DNA of 64,000 bases from Muricoccus pecuniae (lineage in GTDB: Bacteria; Pseudomonadota; Alphaproteobacteria; Acetobacterales; Acetobacteraceae). Below are positions 37,595-46,098 of the stretch, piece after piece. The notes under the pieces are model-generated. The model saw only the letters and a list, made by a program, of their open reading frames with translations, did no database searches and was not told the DNA's origin. Position 1 is the first letter of the stretch. Every line of letters starts with the position of its first letter. The stretch lies in the NCBI RefSeq assembly GCF_014199205.1, contig NZ_JACIJD010000002.1, positions 1 through 64,000 of the forward strand, in the 5' to 3' direction. The translations under genes and the position numbers were made by a program.

Positions 37595-39460
37595 ATGCCT
37601 GACCTGCTCCACTTCCAGGAGCGCGACCGCCTCCTCGCCTCCCTGCGCCGCCTGCTGCGACAGGTGAGCCTGGATGGCCAGCCCCTCACCGGGCTCGCGA
37701 ATCACAGTGCCGCGGGGGCGCCGCTCCTCACCCGCGACAACGCGCTGGCCGCCGAGCTGATGGCGATCCCGGCCGTGCGCGCCGCCGACCCCGCCATGGC
37801 CGACGCCGTGCTGTCCTTCGTGACGGCCATGGTGGAGGAAGGGGGAGCGCCCTCGCGCGGCGTGCCTCCGCCCGCCCCGCCGCGCGCTGAGATCCTGCGC
37901 GCCGACCCACGTGACCTGCGGGTGGTGACGCCCTGGCACGAGTTCACGGGGGATCTCGCCCATGGCGTCCTGCGCCAGCGGATGCGGGGCGACAGCCGGG
38001 CGCGGGACGTGCTGCACACCGGCAACATGATCCGGCTCCGCCTCCAGGGCGGCCTGCCCGGGCTGATCGGCCACCTCTCGCTGCGCGCCCGCACCCTCGA
38101 CATCGAGGAGGCGGTCACCGCCCAGGGCGTGCAGCCCGAGGGGGCGGGAGTGCTGATGTGGCACGAGAGTACCCTCGTGCTCCGGCCCGTCCCGGGGCTT
38201 CGCATCGCGGCCGGCACGATCCGCTACGAGTACCGCGCCACGGCCGCCGACCCCGTCCTGCGCCTGACCGTGACCCTGCGAGCGGGGCCGAGGGCGGGGC
38301 TGACCGACCTGCGCCTGACGACGGCGCTGGACGCGCTGTCCGAGGGCGCCGCGCCCCCGGCCTATCTGTCGGTCGGGCGCAGCGGCACCCAGTCCCGTCG
38401 CCCGGCCGGGCCATTCGCCGAGGAGGAGGTGCTCTCCACCGGCCCCACCGACTCCCTTCATCTCTGGAGCGCGGGACCGGAGGATGAGGCGCTGGCCCTC
38501 CATATCCGCCCGCGCGCCGGTGAGGCGGTGTTCAATCTGCGGCTCCAGTCCCGGGGGGGCGTGCCCCACTGGCTCGTGCTGCGCCACACCCTGCCGGACC
38601 TGCCGCGTAGCGGGACGGCGACGCTGCGCGAGGACCGGCTGCTCGCGCGCGGCGTGGTGCCCGGCACGCCGGAGGCGGCGCTGCGCCTTCTCCGCGCGCC
38701 CGAAGCCCTGGCCGGCCGCGATCCCGGCCAGACCGGGCCGGGCGCCCCGCTGGCTGCCATGGCCTCCGTGCTGCTGAACGCCCCCGGCTTCGCGCAACCC
38801 TTTCCGCGGGAGCGGCTGGCCCGCCTGCGCGAGGTGCTGGAGCGCCAGCTCGCGGCCCTGCCGGACGAGGAGGGGGAGGTGCTTCCCATCTCCGAGCTGG
38901 CGCCGGTCGCCGTCGCGCTCGATGCCGTCTGGCGGGCCGGCGGATCCCCGCGGGACCGCCGGCGCCTGCGCCAGGTTCTCGGCCAGATCACCGCGGCCGC
39001 CTCCGCGGACGGCGTGATCGGGACGGGGCTGGCGGAGCACGGGTCGGCGATGCTCGCCCTCGCTCGCGGCGCCTCGCTCATTCCCGAGCCCTGGGTGGCG
39101 GAGGCGCTGGGGCGCGCCGTCCTGGCGCTGGACCCCGCCGGTCCTTCCCTTCTCGGGCTGGAGGGGGCGCAGCCCGTCCCGACGCGGGCGCTCGCCGCCC
39201 TGCTTCGCGGGCTGCGCGCGGTGGAGGTCCTGGCCGGCACGGGCCGCGTCGCGTTGGAGGCGGAGGTGCTGGCGCGGGCGGTGGTGGCGAGGGATGCCTG
39301 CCTCCAGGGCCTCGCCGGCCGGCTGCGCTCGCAGGAGGACCGGCTCGACGTGCTGCCCGGCGGGGTGGGCGAGCCCGACGCCGCCAGCACTGCCGCCCTG
39401 CTCCTCGGGGTGCTCTCGCCCGATGAGGTGGCCTTCTCCGCGGGTGACGTCGCGGCTTGA
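37595..39460 (+). CDS. Unassigned 621-residue protein
   Basis: I do not recognise this protein. It has no signal peptide or clear membrane segment. An N-terminal helical part (about 1-85), a middle part (about 100-330) with alternating strand-like segments (for example LHTGNMIRLRLQGGLPGLIG and DSLHLWSAGPEDEALALHIR), and a helical, Leu/Ala-rich C-terminal half (about 350-621) can be seen. The layout of a beta-rich domain plus helical repeat resembles some polysaccharide-active proteins, but no catalytic motif stands out. Codon use fits the neighbours. The DUF2272 lipoprotein gene starts 5 bp after its stop, so the two are very likely cotranscribed. Confidence 0.8.
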   Translation: MPDLLHFQERDRLLASLRRLLRQVSLDGQPLTGLANHSAAGAPLLTRDNALAAELMAIPAVRAADPAMADAVLSFVTAMVEEGGAPSRGVPPPAPPRAEILRADPRDLRVVTPWHEFTGDLAHGVLRQRMRGDSRARDVLHTGNMIRLRLQGGLPGLIGHLSLRARTLDIEEAVTAQGVQPEGAGVLMWHESTLVLRPVPGLRIAAGTIRYEYRATAADPVLRLTVTLRAGPRAGLTDLRLTTALDALSEGAAPPAYLSVGRSGTQSRRPAGPFAEEEVLSTGPTDSLHLWSAGPEDEALALHIRPRAGEAVFNLRLQSRGGVPHWLVLRHTLPDLPRSGTATLREDRLLARGVVPGTPEAALRLLRAPEALAGRDPGQTGPGAPLAAMASVLLNAPGFAQPFPRERLARLREVLERQLAALPDEEGEVLPISELAPVAVALDAVWRAGGSPRDRRRLRQVLGQITAAASADGVIGTGLAEHGSAMLALARGASLIPEPWVAEALGRAVLALDPAGPSLLGLEGAQPVPTRALAALLRGLRAVEVLAGTGRVALEAEVLARAVVARDACLQGLAGRLRSQEDRLDVLPGGVGEPDAASTAALLLGVLSPDEVAFSAGDVAA

Positions 39461-39465
39461 GGGGC

Positions 39466-40326
39466 ATGAAGCGGCGCGCCCTGTCGCCTCTCCGGGCGCT
39501 GCTGACCGCCCTGGCTCTCTCCGCCTGCGCCGCGCCGCCGGCCGAGAGGCTGGAAGCGCCGGTCGCCTATCCGCCCTCGGTCCGGGCCAGGATCCTGAGG
39601 ATCGCCGAGGCGGAATGGAGGGAGTGGGGCGGCCTCGTCGCCGGCCCGAGCCTCCCGCGTCTCCTCCCCGGCGCGGAGGGCGGGACGGAGGCCTTTCCCC
39701 GGGTTCTCGCCTACTGGCGAGCGGTGCCCGAGGCAGAGGCGGCCGCCGCCATCCGCCGCAACCGCGCCCTGTGGTCCGCGCGCCTGGCCGGCGCTGCCGG
39801 GGCCGATGTGTGGTCCGAGCCCGCCTGGTCCGCGGCCTTCGTGTCCTACGTCATGCGCGCGGCAGGGGTGGACGAGCGGGAGTTCCACGCTTCCGCCTCC
39901 CACGCCTTCTATCTCGACGCCATGCTGCGCGACGCGCGCGACTTCCCGGCCCAGGCGCCCTTCCTGCCGCATGACCCCTTCGGGCGGGCGCCGGAGCCGG
40001 GCGACCTCGTCTGCGCCGACCGGTCATCCCGGCCGCTCCCCTCCTGGCGCGAGCGCGTGCCCGAAGCCGGACGGTTCCGCCCCATGCACTGCGACATCGT
40101 GCTTCATGCCGAGGCGGGGATGGTCCAGGCGATCGGCGGGAATGTGGCCGATGCGGTGACTCTGACGATGTATCCGACCGACCTCGCCGGGCGCCTGCTC
40201 CCGCGCGCCGCGGGGGAGCCGGTGATCTTCGCGGTCATGGAAAATCGCCTGGGTGCATTGCCGCCATTTCGTCGAGAGCCGGCGATCGCCTTGCGATTGG
40301 GGGAAGTGAACCGCAGAGCGGAATAG
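39466..40326 (+). CDS. DUF2272-domain lipoprotein
   Basis: A 286-residue predicted lipoprotein (lipobox LSAC, Cys21). The body resembles DUF2272: DVWSEPAWSAAFVSYVMRAA (about residue 108) and GRFRPMHCDIVLHAEAGMVQ followed by IGGNVADAVTLTMY. These segments resemble the core of CHAP/NlpC-like amidase folds, but the usual Cys nucleophile position holds Ser, so enzymatic activity is uncertain. The last 30 residues, in a more AT-rich stretch, may be an add-on. It probably acts at the cell envelope with the upstream unknown protein. Confidence 0.75.
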   Translation: MKRRALSPLRALLTALALSACAAPPAERLEAPVAYPPSVRARILRIAEAEWREWGGLVAGPSLPRLLPGAEGGTEAFPRVLAYWRAVPEAEAAAAIRRNRALWSARLAGAAGADVWSEPAWSAAFVSYVMRAAGVDEREFHASASHAFYLDAMLRDARDFPAQAPFLPHDPFGRAPEPGDLVCADRSSRPLPSWRERVPEAGRFRPMHCDIVLHAEAGMVQAIGGNVADAVTLTMYPTDLAGRLLPRAAGEPVIFAVMENRLGALPPFRREPAIALRLGEVNRRAE

Positions 40327-40402
40327 TAAGGTTTAATTCGGGTTTGCACGGAAAATACGGCAAAGCCTGGAACGCTACTCTCTCAATCTCCGGGGCGCGC
40401 TC

Positions 40403-40430
40403 TCGACAATGCGCAGGAGAAAGCGATATT
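40403..40430 (+). promoter_or_regulatory. Possible promoter of the H-NS-like gene
   Basis: TCGACA (40403-40408), 16-nt spacer, GATATT (40425-40430). Five of six and four of six consensus positions match. It sits in a relatively AT-rich 183-bp spacer. Confidence 0.4.
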
Positions 40431-40449
40431 CCGCCGGGGATGAATGATT

Positions 40450-40471
40450 CGCCCGGCCAGCATGCCGGGCG
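40450..40471 (+). promoter_or_regulatory. Hairpin in the 5' leader of the H-NS-like gene
   Basis: CGCCCGGC and GCCGGGCG form a perfect 8-bp stem with a CAGCAT loop, ending 38 nt before the start codon. Without a U-run it is more likely a leader structure than a terminator. Confidence 0.4.
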
Positions 40472-40509
40472 TTCCGACCCTCAAGACGTTATATCAGGGA
40501 TTAGCCGAC

Positions 40510-40890
40510 ATGCCCGAGGCACACGAATCCTCCCAGAAGCGCAAGGCCGCTTTCGACCTGGATTCCATGACGGCGCAGGAACTGACCGCGTTGATCGAGG
40601 CCGCTGAGGCGAAGCGGTCGCAAAAGCAGGACGAAGCCCGGACCGCGCTGATCGAGGAATTTCGGAACAAGGCCGCTCAGCTCGGCCTGGAACTGGAGGC
40701 CCTGCTTCCGGCCGGCATCACCCCGCCGAGCGCAACGCCGTCCCGCCGCACCCGGCGGGATGCCGGTGGCACCGTCGCGGCGCGTTTTCGTGGGCCGAAT
40801 GGCGAAACCTGGAGTGGGCGCGGTCGCATGCCGAAGTGGCTCTCTGCCCAGGAAGCGCAGGGCCACAAGCGCGACGAATTCCGTATCTGA
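40510..40890 (+). CDS. H-NS-family nucleoid protein
   Basis: A 126-residue DNA-binding protein. An N-terminal coiled-coil oligomerisation part (about 10-60, DLDSMTAQELTALIEAAEAK) is followed by a basic linker and the C-terminal DNA-binding domain ARFRGPNGETWSGRGRMPKW, the R-G-R/P-W core of the H-NS/MvaT-like histone family. Such proteins coat AT-rich, often horizontally acquired DNA. The coding region and its flanks look less GC-biased than the neighbours. AGGGA lies about 9 nt before the ATG. An upstream in-frame ATG at 40444 lies before the leader hairpin and is less likely. Confidence 0.85.
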   Translation: MPEAHESSQKRKAAFDLDSMTAQELTALIEAAEAKRSQKQDEARTALIEEFRNKAAQLGLELEALLPAGITPPSATPSRRTRRDAGGTVAARFRGPNGETWSGRGRMPKWLSAQEAQGHKRDEFRI

Positions 40891-40907
40891 GGCAGGGTGG
40901 GACGGAT

Positions 40908-40954
40908 CGCTTCCGGGAAGTTTTCGCTGAAAAGGTAATACTGTCCCGGAAGCG
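40908..40954. repeat. 11-bp perfect inverted repeat with nested hairpin after the H-NS-like gene
   Basis: CGCTTCCGGGA (40908-40918) and TCCCGGAAGCG (40944-40954) are exact inverse complements. The 25-nt spacer holds a second, AT-rich hairpin, TTTTC-GCT-GAAAA (40921-40933). No U-run follows. It could be an unusual bidirectional terminator, an RNA element or a small mobile remnant. Confidence 0.6.
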
Positions 40955-40965
40955 TACTCGGTGAA

Positions 40966-41002
40966 TGCCCACCGGACCACTACCGTCGTGGTAGGTGGGG
41001 CA
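40966..41002. repeat. Second nested stem-loop between the H-NS-like and epimerase genes
   Basis: TGCCC (40966-40970) pairs with GGGCA (40998-41002); inside, CCACTACC pairs with GGTAG(G)TGG with one bulged G around a GTCGT loop. It lies 11 bp after the first inverted repeat and 56 bp before the end of the convergent epimerase gene. Confidence 0.5.
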
Positions 41003-41058
41003 TGCACGAACTGTTCGGCCGGTTTGATGTCCTGAAGCGGCTACGGCCTGTGCTGGCG

Positions 41059-41937
41059 TCAATCGCCAGCGGGTAGAAGTCGGACCGACCAGCGGAAGCT
41101 TGCCGACTGGCCCGCCTCTAATTGCGTGATGCCCGGCTTGGCTGAGAATTCATCATCCCAGCCAAGCGGCGCGGCGGTGCCGCACCACGGCTCCAGGCAG
41201 AGAAAGCCGGCGCCGGGTTTCGACCATAGGCCGAGATCACCATAGCCTTCCCATTCCATTTCCAATGCGGCGTTGCCGGATGAGAAACGGATCCGGCGTC
41301 CGGGAAAGCCGGGCAGGACAATCGCGTCGCGCTCGAAAAGGCTGTCCTGCACGGGAAGAGTGCCGTCCTTCAGGGGGATATCCTCCCGGGCATCCACCAG
41401 CCCATCCGTCAGGCGACGGGCCGCGAGCACTTCCTGATCAAGTCCGGGGAAGAGGAGGCTGTGCCCCTCGCGTGAGGCCGCGCCTGGTAGCGGCCAGGCA
41501 AAGGCCGGATGGGCCCCGATCGAGAAGGGCAGGGGCGCCTTCCCCGGATTCGTGACCGTTGCGGTGCAGGCGAGCGCTCCACCCCCCACCCGCCACTCCA
41601 TGTCGAGGACGAAGGAGAAGGGAAAGGTCTCCCTCGTCGCGGCGCTGTCCGCGAGGCGCAGGCGGCAACCATCCGTATCACGGCCGACCCAGTCGAACCG
41701 GCTGTCCCGCGCGAAGCCATGCTGGGTGAGGCGGTGGGCCTTGCCACGATACCGTAACCTGTCATTCGGCAGGCGCCCGACGATAGGGAACAGGACCGGG
41801 GCGTGGCGCGGCCACTCCGGCCCGGCTTGCCAGAGCCATTCCTGCCCTCCCGGGTCGCGCAGCGAGCGCAACTCCGCTCCGTCGGCCGAGATGATGGCAG
41901 AGAGGGCCTCGTCACCGAAGCGGTGGAGATCGGTCAT
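41059..41937 (-). CDS. Aldose 1-epimerase family protein (LacX-like)
   Basis: A 292-residue cytoplasmic galactose-mutarotase-fold protein. Motifs: WPRHAPVLFPIVGRL, HGFARDSRFDW (first catalytic-region His), FSIGAHPAFAWPLPG (second His) and CLEPWCGTAAPLGW with the catalytic Glu. This pattern is that of the LacX/YeaD-like subgroup rather than classical GalM. GGAGG precedes the ATG at 41937. The substrate may be a hexose or hexose phosphate. Confidence 0.85.
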   Translation of the reverse strand: MTDLHRFGDEALSAIISADGAELRSLRDPGGQEWLWQAGPEWPRHAPVLFPIVGRLPNDRLRYRGKAHRLTQHGFARDSRFDWVGRDTDGCRLRLADSAATRETFPFSFVLDMEWRVGGGALACTATVTNPGKAPLPFSIGAHPAFAWPLPGAASREGHSLLFPGLDQEVLAARRLTDGLVDAREDIPLKDGTLPVQDSLFERDAIVLPGFPGRRIRFSSGNAALEMEWEGYGDLGLWSKPGAGFLCLEPWCGTAAPLGWDDEFSAKPGITQLEAGQSASFRWSVRLLPAGD

Positions 41938-42029
41938 GCCTCCTGGATGCGCCGGTCGCCTCGGACCCGCAACCCGGCGCGGCGCCGCGCGTCCCTCCAG
42001 AAGGTGTTCCCCCACCTCGCGGAGGTTCG

Positions 42030-42602
42030 ATGCTGCAAGTTCTTCCCGCTGCTCTCGGGCGCGCAATGTCCGGGCTGCGGCCCGGGATCAACGCGCTTCT
42101 CTTCGCCGAGGTGAATGTGCCGGCCGTGATCGAGGTGACCAGCCCGGCCTTCACAGCGGGTGGCCGGCTCCCGGCCCTCTACACGGCCGACGGGCCGGGA
42201 CTCTCCCCACCGCTGGCCTGGCGCGGTGTGCCGCGGGGGACGGCATCGCTCGTCCTGGTGGTGGAGGATGCCGACAGCCCGACGCCGCGTCCCCTCATCC
42301 ACGCCGTCGTCACCGCGCTCCCGCCCGGGGATGGCGGGCTCGCGGCCGGTGACCTCCCCAGGCCTGGGGAGCCCGGATTGCCGGGGCTGGGAATGGGTCG
42401 GAACTCTTACTTCCGGAAGGGCTGGCTCCCGCCAGATCCGCCGCCCGGTCACGGGCCCCATCGCTACGCGTTTCAACTCTTCGCGCTGCGCCAGCCTCCC
42501 GCCTCGCTGGCGGGCTGGCAGGGCCGGAGCGCCCTGCGCCGGGTGTTCCGGGAGGGCGCTCTCGCGAAGGGATGCCTGATCGGCACCTGCGCGCGCCCCT
42601 GA
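42030..42602 (+). CDS. YbhB/YbcL-type PEBP (Raf kinase inhibitor-like) protein
   Basis: A 190-residue phosphatidylethanolamine-binding-protein-fold protein. The ligand-pocket motifs are ALYTADGPGLSPPLAWRGVP, VVEDADSPTPRPLIHAVV and GPHRYAFQLFAL. The N-terminal helix MLQVLPAALGRAMSGLRPG matches the longer members of this family, which supports ATG 42030 over the later one. Biochemical role in bacteria is not established. Confidence 0.82.
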   Translation: MLQVLPAALGRAMSGLRPGINALLFAEVNVPAVIEVTSPAFTAGGRLPALYTADGPGLSPPLAWRGVPRGTASLVLVVEDADSPTPRPLIHAVVTALPPGDGGLAAGDLPRPGEPGLPGLGMGRNSYFRKGWLPPDPPPGHGPHRYAFQLFALRQPPASLAGWQGRSALRRVFREGALAKGCLIGTCARP

Positions 42603-42609
42603 AACTCTT

Positions 42610-42634
42610 GCCGGAGGGCTGAGGGCCCGCCGGC
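42610..42634. terminator. Convergent stem-loop between the PEBP gene and a microprotein gene
   Basis: GCCGG-A-GGGC (42610-42619) pairs with GCCC-G-CCGGC (42625-42634) with one central mismatch. It lies between the stop codons of genes on opposite strands. Flanking T-runs are short. Confidence 0.45.
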
Positions 42635-42644
42635 TCGGAATGGC

Positions 42645-42767
42645 CTAGCCCAGGATCTCCTGCACGATCTGGCGGATCTCGGCCTCGCTCAGCGTGCCGG
42701 CCGGCACGGGGCGGGGAGCGAGAACCGGCAGGCGCGGGGCTGGCCGGGTATTCATGATGGTCTGCAT
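42645..42767 (-). CDS. 40-residue microprotein
   Basis: A 40-residue open frame too short for most gene finders: it starts MQTIMNTRPAPRLPVLAPRP and ends in the amphipathic helix SEAEIRQIVQEILG. AAGAAGAAA lies 3-11 nt upstream of its ATG, and a convergent stem-loop follows the stop. No signal peptide or membrane segment. The Pro-rich head plus short helix might bind a partner protein. Function unknown; I keep it because spacing, ribosome site and terminator agree. Confidence 0.5.
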   Translation of the reverse strand: MQTIMNTRPAPRLPVLAPRPVPAGTLSEAEIRQIVQEILG

Positions 42768-42930
42768 CGTTTCTTCTTTCGTTGGCCCCGCGGCGCGGTC
42801 ACGTCGCACGGGCGATGCCGAACAGGCAGAGCTTCCTCCCCCAATGGGGCGGCGGCAAGCCAATTCGTGTTGTGATCGTGACGATTTCTGTCGGGGCACC
42901 TGCCCGTCACGCAGCAGGGCCCATGCGGAA

Positions 42931-42962
42931 CGGGTGCCGCAGGCCTTCGGCCGCAGCACCCG
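42931..42962. terminator. Long GC-rich stem-loop downstream of the cold-shock gene
   Basis: CGGGTGCCGCAGGCC (42931-42945) and GGCCGCAGCACCCG (42949-42962) pair over 14 bp with one G:T and one bulged A around a TTC loop. For the minus-strand gene ending at 43000 it is a likely terminator, though no U-run follows; the plus strand has TTTCTT a few bases later. Confidence 0.45.
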
Positions 42963-42999
42963 CCCGTTTCTTGTCCGGGGCGGAGGTCCGCCCGGCCGC

Positions 43000-43206
43000 T
43001 CAGCCCATCTGCAGGTTGGCGGCGGACATCTTGCCCTTCGGGTCCTTCTGGACCTCGAAGGAAACCTTGTCGCCCTCGTTCAGGCCGCGGAGGCCTGCGC
43101 GGGTCACGTCCGAGATGTGGACGAACACATCCTTGGAGCCATCATCCGGCTGGATGAAGCCGTAGCCCTTGGTTGCGTTGAACCACTTGACGGTTCCGGT
43201 AGCCAT
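43000..43206 (-). CDS. cspA: Cold-shock protein (CspA family)
   Basis: A 68-residue single-stranded nucleic-acid-binding beta-barrel. It starts [20 protein letters not shown], containing RNP1 (KGYGFI), followed by RNP2 (VFVHI). Such proteins melt RNA secondary structure; some are cold-induced, others constitutive. It diverges from pnp, also an RNA-metabolism gene, across 513 bp. Confidence 0.95.
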   Translation of the reverse strand: MATGTVKWFNATKGYGFIQPDDGSKDVFVHISDVTRAGLRGLNEGDKVSFEVQKDPKGKMSAANLQMG

Positions 43207-43719
43207 CGATCGCGTATCTTTCGGTAGAGGTTGCCCGGGCCGGGGCACGGGGCACAAGCCCGGGCGAGAAACCGGCAACTGGCGGCCCGGCGTCCCTGGT
43301 CGGATCGGCGGACGGACTGGGCCAGCACTGGCCAGATCAAAGTGGGGACCGGATGGACGGATTGCAACCCGCGCCGCCCATCCGCGCGTTTTCCCTGGCC
43401 TTCCGGGACAGGAGAGGTCATATAGCCGCCCGCTGGGTGGGATCATGTGGATTCCGCCCGCCTTCCGCGCATGCGGTGGGCTGACAGGAACGGCCGCGGC
43501 GCGGCGTTTCCGGCCACATGGAATCCGCCGCGCGGGAACGCGCGCCGGACCGCCCCGCCCCAGCGGGCGGAGCCCATGCCGCCCGAGACGCCGGGCATCC
43601 CGGACCCCGCAGGGAGATGACCTCCACGGGCAGGGCAGGCGCAGAGACCCTTCATCCCGCCCGTGTCGCATCACCGCCCCGCCGGCAATCCGGCCAGACG
43701 GGGCCGACAGGACGTACGC
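43207..43719. other. 513-bp intergenic region between cspA and pnp
   Basis: No convincing gene on either strand. On the minus side a long leader for cspA is likely; on the plus side the pnp leader contains a hairpin near its start. Imperfect direct copies of a GGATTCCGCC-like word occur near 43449 and 43519. rpsO, which often precedes pnp, is not here. I could not identify promoters with confidence. Confidence 0.6.
43676..43704 (+). promoter_or_regulatory. Hairpin in the pnp leader
   Basis: GCCCC-GCCGG (43676-43685) pairs with CCGGC (43690-43694) and GGGGC (43700-43704) with a bulge, ending 15 nt before the pnp ATG and just ahead of the ACAGGA ribosome site. In E. coli pnp is autoregulated through a leader hairpin cut by RNase III; the same here is inference. 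Confidence 0.4.
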
Positions 43720-45951
43720 ATGTTCGACAACTACTACCGCAAGGACATCGACTGGGGCGGCAAGAAGCTGACCCTCGAGACCGGCAAGATCGCCCGCCAG
43801 GCCGACGGCGCCGTGCTGGCGCGCCTGGGCGACACGATCGTCCTCTGCACCGTGGTCGGCGCCCGCTCCGTGAAGCCGGGCCAGGACTTCTTCCCCCTGA
43901 CGGTGAACTACCAGGAGAAGGCCTTCGCCGCCGGCAAGATCCCGGGCGGCTTCTTCAAGCGCGAGGGGCGTCCCTCCGAGGCCGAGACCCTCATTTCCCG
44001 CCTGATCGACCGCCCGATCCGCCCCCTCTTCCCCGAGGGCTTCCGGAACGAGGTCCAGGTCATCGCGACCGTGCTCTCGCACGACATGGAGAACAGCCCT
44101 GACATCGTGGCGCTGGTCGGCTGCTCCGCCGCCCTGACGATCTCGGGCATTCCCTTCTTCGGCCCGATCGCCGCCGCCCGCGTCGGCTACGCCGCCGGCG
44201 AGTACGTCCTCAACCCCACCATCGAGCAGATCAAGACGAGCGAGCTCGACCTCGTCGTCGCCGGCACGGCCGAGGGCGTGCTGATGGTGGAGTCCGAGGC
44301 CAAGGAGCTGTCCGAGGCGGTAATGCTCGGCGCCGTGGAGTTCGGCCACAAGGCGTTCCAGCCCGTCATCCAGGGCATCATCGAGCTGGCCGAGCGTGCC
44401 GCCAAGGAGCCCTGGGCGCTGACCGAGGCGAGCGAGGCCGAGCGCGCCCTGAAGGCCCGCATCTCCGAGATCGGCCGCGCCGACATGGCGGAGGCCTATA
44501 AGGAGACGGTGAAGCAGGCCCGCTACGCCAAGGTGGGCGAGGTCAAGAAGCGGATCGCCGAGCAGCTGACGGCCGAGGGCACCGACCCCGCCGCCGCCAA
44601 GGGCCTGATGAAGGATCTCGAGGCCGACGTCGTCCGCAACACGATCCTCGACACCGGCATCCGCATCGACGGCCGCGACACGAAGACCGTCCGCCCGATC
44701 GTGGCCGAGGTCGGCATCCTGCCGCGCGCCCACGGTTCCTCCCTCTTCACCCGCGGCGAGACGCAGGCCTTCTGCGTGGCCACCCTTGGCACGGGCCAGG
44801 ACGAGCAGATCATCGACGCCCTCGCGGGCGAGTACCGCGAGGACTTCATGCTGCACTACAACTTCCCGCCCTACTCCGTGGGCGAGACGGGCCGCATGGG
44901 CTCCCCGGGCCGCCGCGAGGTCGGGCACGGCAAGCTCGCCTGGCGCGCCGTGCACCCGCTGCTGCCGGAGAAGGAGAAGTTCCCCTACACGATCCGCGTC
45001 GTGTCGGAGATCACGGAGTCCAACGGCTCCTCCTCCATGGCGACCGTCTGCGGCACCTCGCTCTCCCTGATGGATGCGGGCGTTCCGCTGAAGCGCCCCT
45101 GCGCCGGCATCGCCATGGGCCTGATCAAGGAGGATCGCGGCTTCGCCGTGCTCTCCGACATCCTGGGCGACGAGGACCATCTCGGCGACATGGACTTCAA
45201 GGTGGCCGGTTCCGAGCAGGGCATCACCGCCCTGCAGATGGACATCAAGATCACCTCGATCACCTTCGAGATCATGCGGATCGCGCTCGACCAGGCGAAG
45301 GACGGCCGCCTGCACATCCTGGGCGAGATGTCCAAGGGGCTCTCGGGCTCCCGCAACGAGGTGGCGGCCACCGCGCCGCGCATCACGGTCATCAACGTGC
45401 CGAAGGACAAGATCCGCGAAGTGATCGGCACCGGCGGCAAGGTGATCCGCGAGATCGTCGAGCAGACCGGCACGAAGATCGACATCGAGGATGACGGCAC
45501 GATCAAGATCGCGTCCTCCAGCCAGGAAGCCACCCAGGCCGCGATCGACCGCATCCGCGGCATCACGGCCGAGGCCGAGGTGGGCGGGATCTACAACGGC
45601 ACGGTGGTGAAGGTGGCCGACTTCGGCGCCTTCGTGAACTTCCTCGGCGCCAAGGACGGGCTGGTCCACATCTCCGAGCTCGGCCAGGATCGCGTGGCCC
45701 GCACGGGCGACGTCGTCTCCGTCGGCGACAAGGTGAAGGTGAAGGTCATCGGCTTCGACGACCGCGGCAAGGTGAAGCTGTCCATGCGCGTGGTGGACCA
45801 GCAGACCGGCGCCGACATCACCGACCAGGTCGGCGCCAAGCGCCCCCGCGCCGAGGGCGAGGAGGGCGGCGAGCGCTCCGACCGCGGTGACCGTGGGGGC
45901 GACCGTCCCCGGCGTGACCGTGGGGATCGCCCCCGCCGCGACAACTACTGA
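43720..45951 (+). CDS. pnp: Polyribonucleotide nucleotidyltransferase (PNPase)
   Basis: A 743-residue 3'-5' phosphorolytic exoribonuclease. Two RNase PH-like cores (about 10-140 and 310-535) flank a helical domain; the second core has [17 protein letters not shown] and [18 protein letters not shown] with the catalytic acidic residues. The KH domain contains [12 protein letters not shown] and the S1 domain [20 protein letters not shown]. The last about 35 residues are a charged Arg/Gly/Asp tail ([17 protein letters not shown]), longer and more repetitive than usual. The start [16 protein letters not shown] fits the alphaproteobacterial family. Confidence 0.96.
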   Translation: MFDNYYRKDIDWGGKKLTLETGKIARQADGAVLARLGDTIVLCTVVGARSVKPGQDFFPLTVNYQEKAFAAGKIPGGFFKREGRPSEAETLISRLIDRPIRPLFPEGFRNEVQVIATVLSHDMENSPDIVALVGCSAALTISGIPFFGPIAAARVGYAAGEYVLNPTIEQIKTSELDLVVAGTAEGVLMVESEAKELSEAVMLGAVEFGHKAFQPVIQGIIELAERAAKEPWALTEASEAERALKARISEIGRADMAEAYKETVKQARYAKVGEVKKRIAEQLTAEGTDPAAAKGLMKDLEADVVRNTILDTGIRIDGRDTKTVRPIVAEVGILPRAHGSSLFTRGETQAFCVATLGTGQDEQIIDALAGEYREDFMLHYNFPPYSVGETGRMGSPGRREVGHGKLAWRAVHPLLPEKEKFPYTIRVVSEITESNGSSSMATVCGTSLSLMDAGVPLKRPCAGIAMGLIKEDRGFAVLSDILGDEDHLGDMDFKVAGSEQGITALQMDIKITSITFEIMRIALDQAKDGRLHILGEMSKGLSGSRNEVAATAPRITVINVPKDKIREVIGTGGKVIREIVEQTGTKIDIEDDGTIKIASSSQEATQAAIDRIRGITAEAEVGGIYNGTVVKVADFGAFVNFLGAKDGLVHISELGQDRVARTGDVVSVGDKVKVKVIGFDDRGKVKLSMRVVDQQTGADITDQVGAKRPRAEGEEGGERSDRGDRGGDRPRRDRGDRPRRDNY

Positions 45952-45960
45952 GGTCCGACG

Positions 45961-45988
45961 CGCGGAGCCGCGTGATCGCGGCTCCGTG
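45961..45988 (+). terminator. Stem-loop after pnp
   Basis: CGCGGAGCCGCG and CGCGGCTCCGTG pair over 12 positions (one G:T) with a TGAT loop, 9 bp after the pnp stop. AAAAG rather than a U-run follows, so it may act as a 3' stabiliser as much as a terminator. Confidence 0.45.
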
Positions 45989-46098
45989 AAAAGAACGTGG
46001 CGCCGGGACCGGGGACTGTTCTATTCCCCGGACCCGGCCCATATGCGGGCCGCGAGGCGGCTCACCCGCTGCTCCGGTATCCAGGAAAGAAGACGGCC

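Noticed and set aside
43000-45669. 889-codon frame antisense to pnp joined to the cold-shock gene
   Set aside because: Only the last 68 codons are a recognisable protein (CspA) with its own ATG. The upstream part is a pnp shadow.
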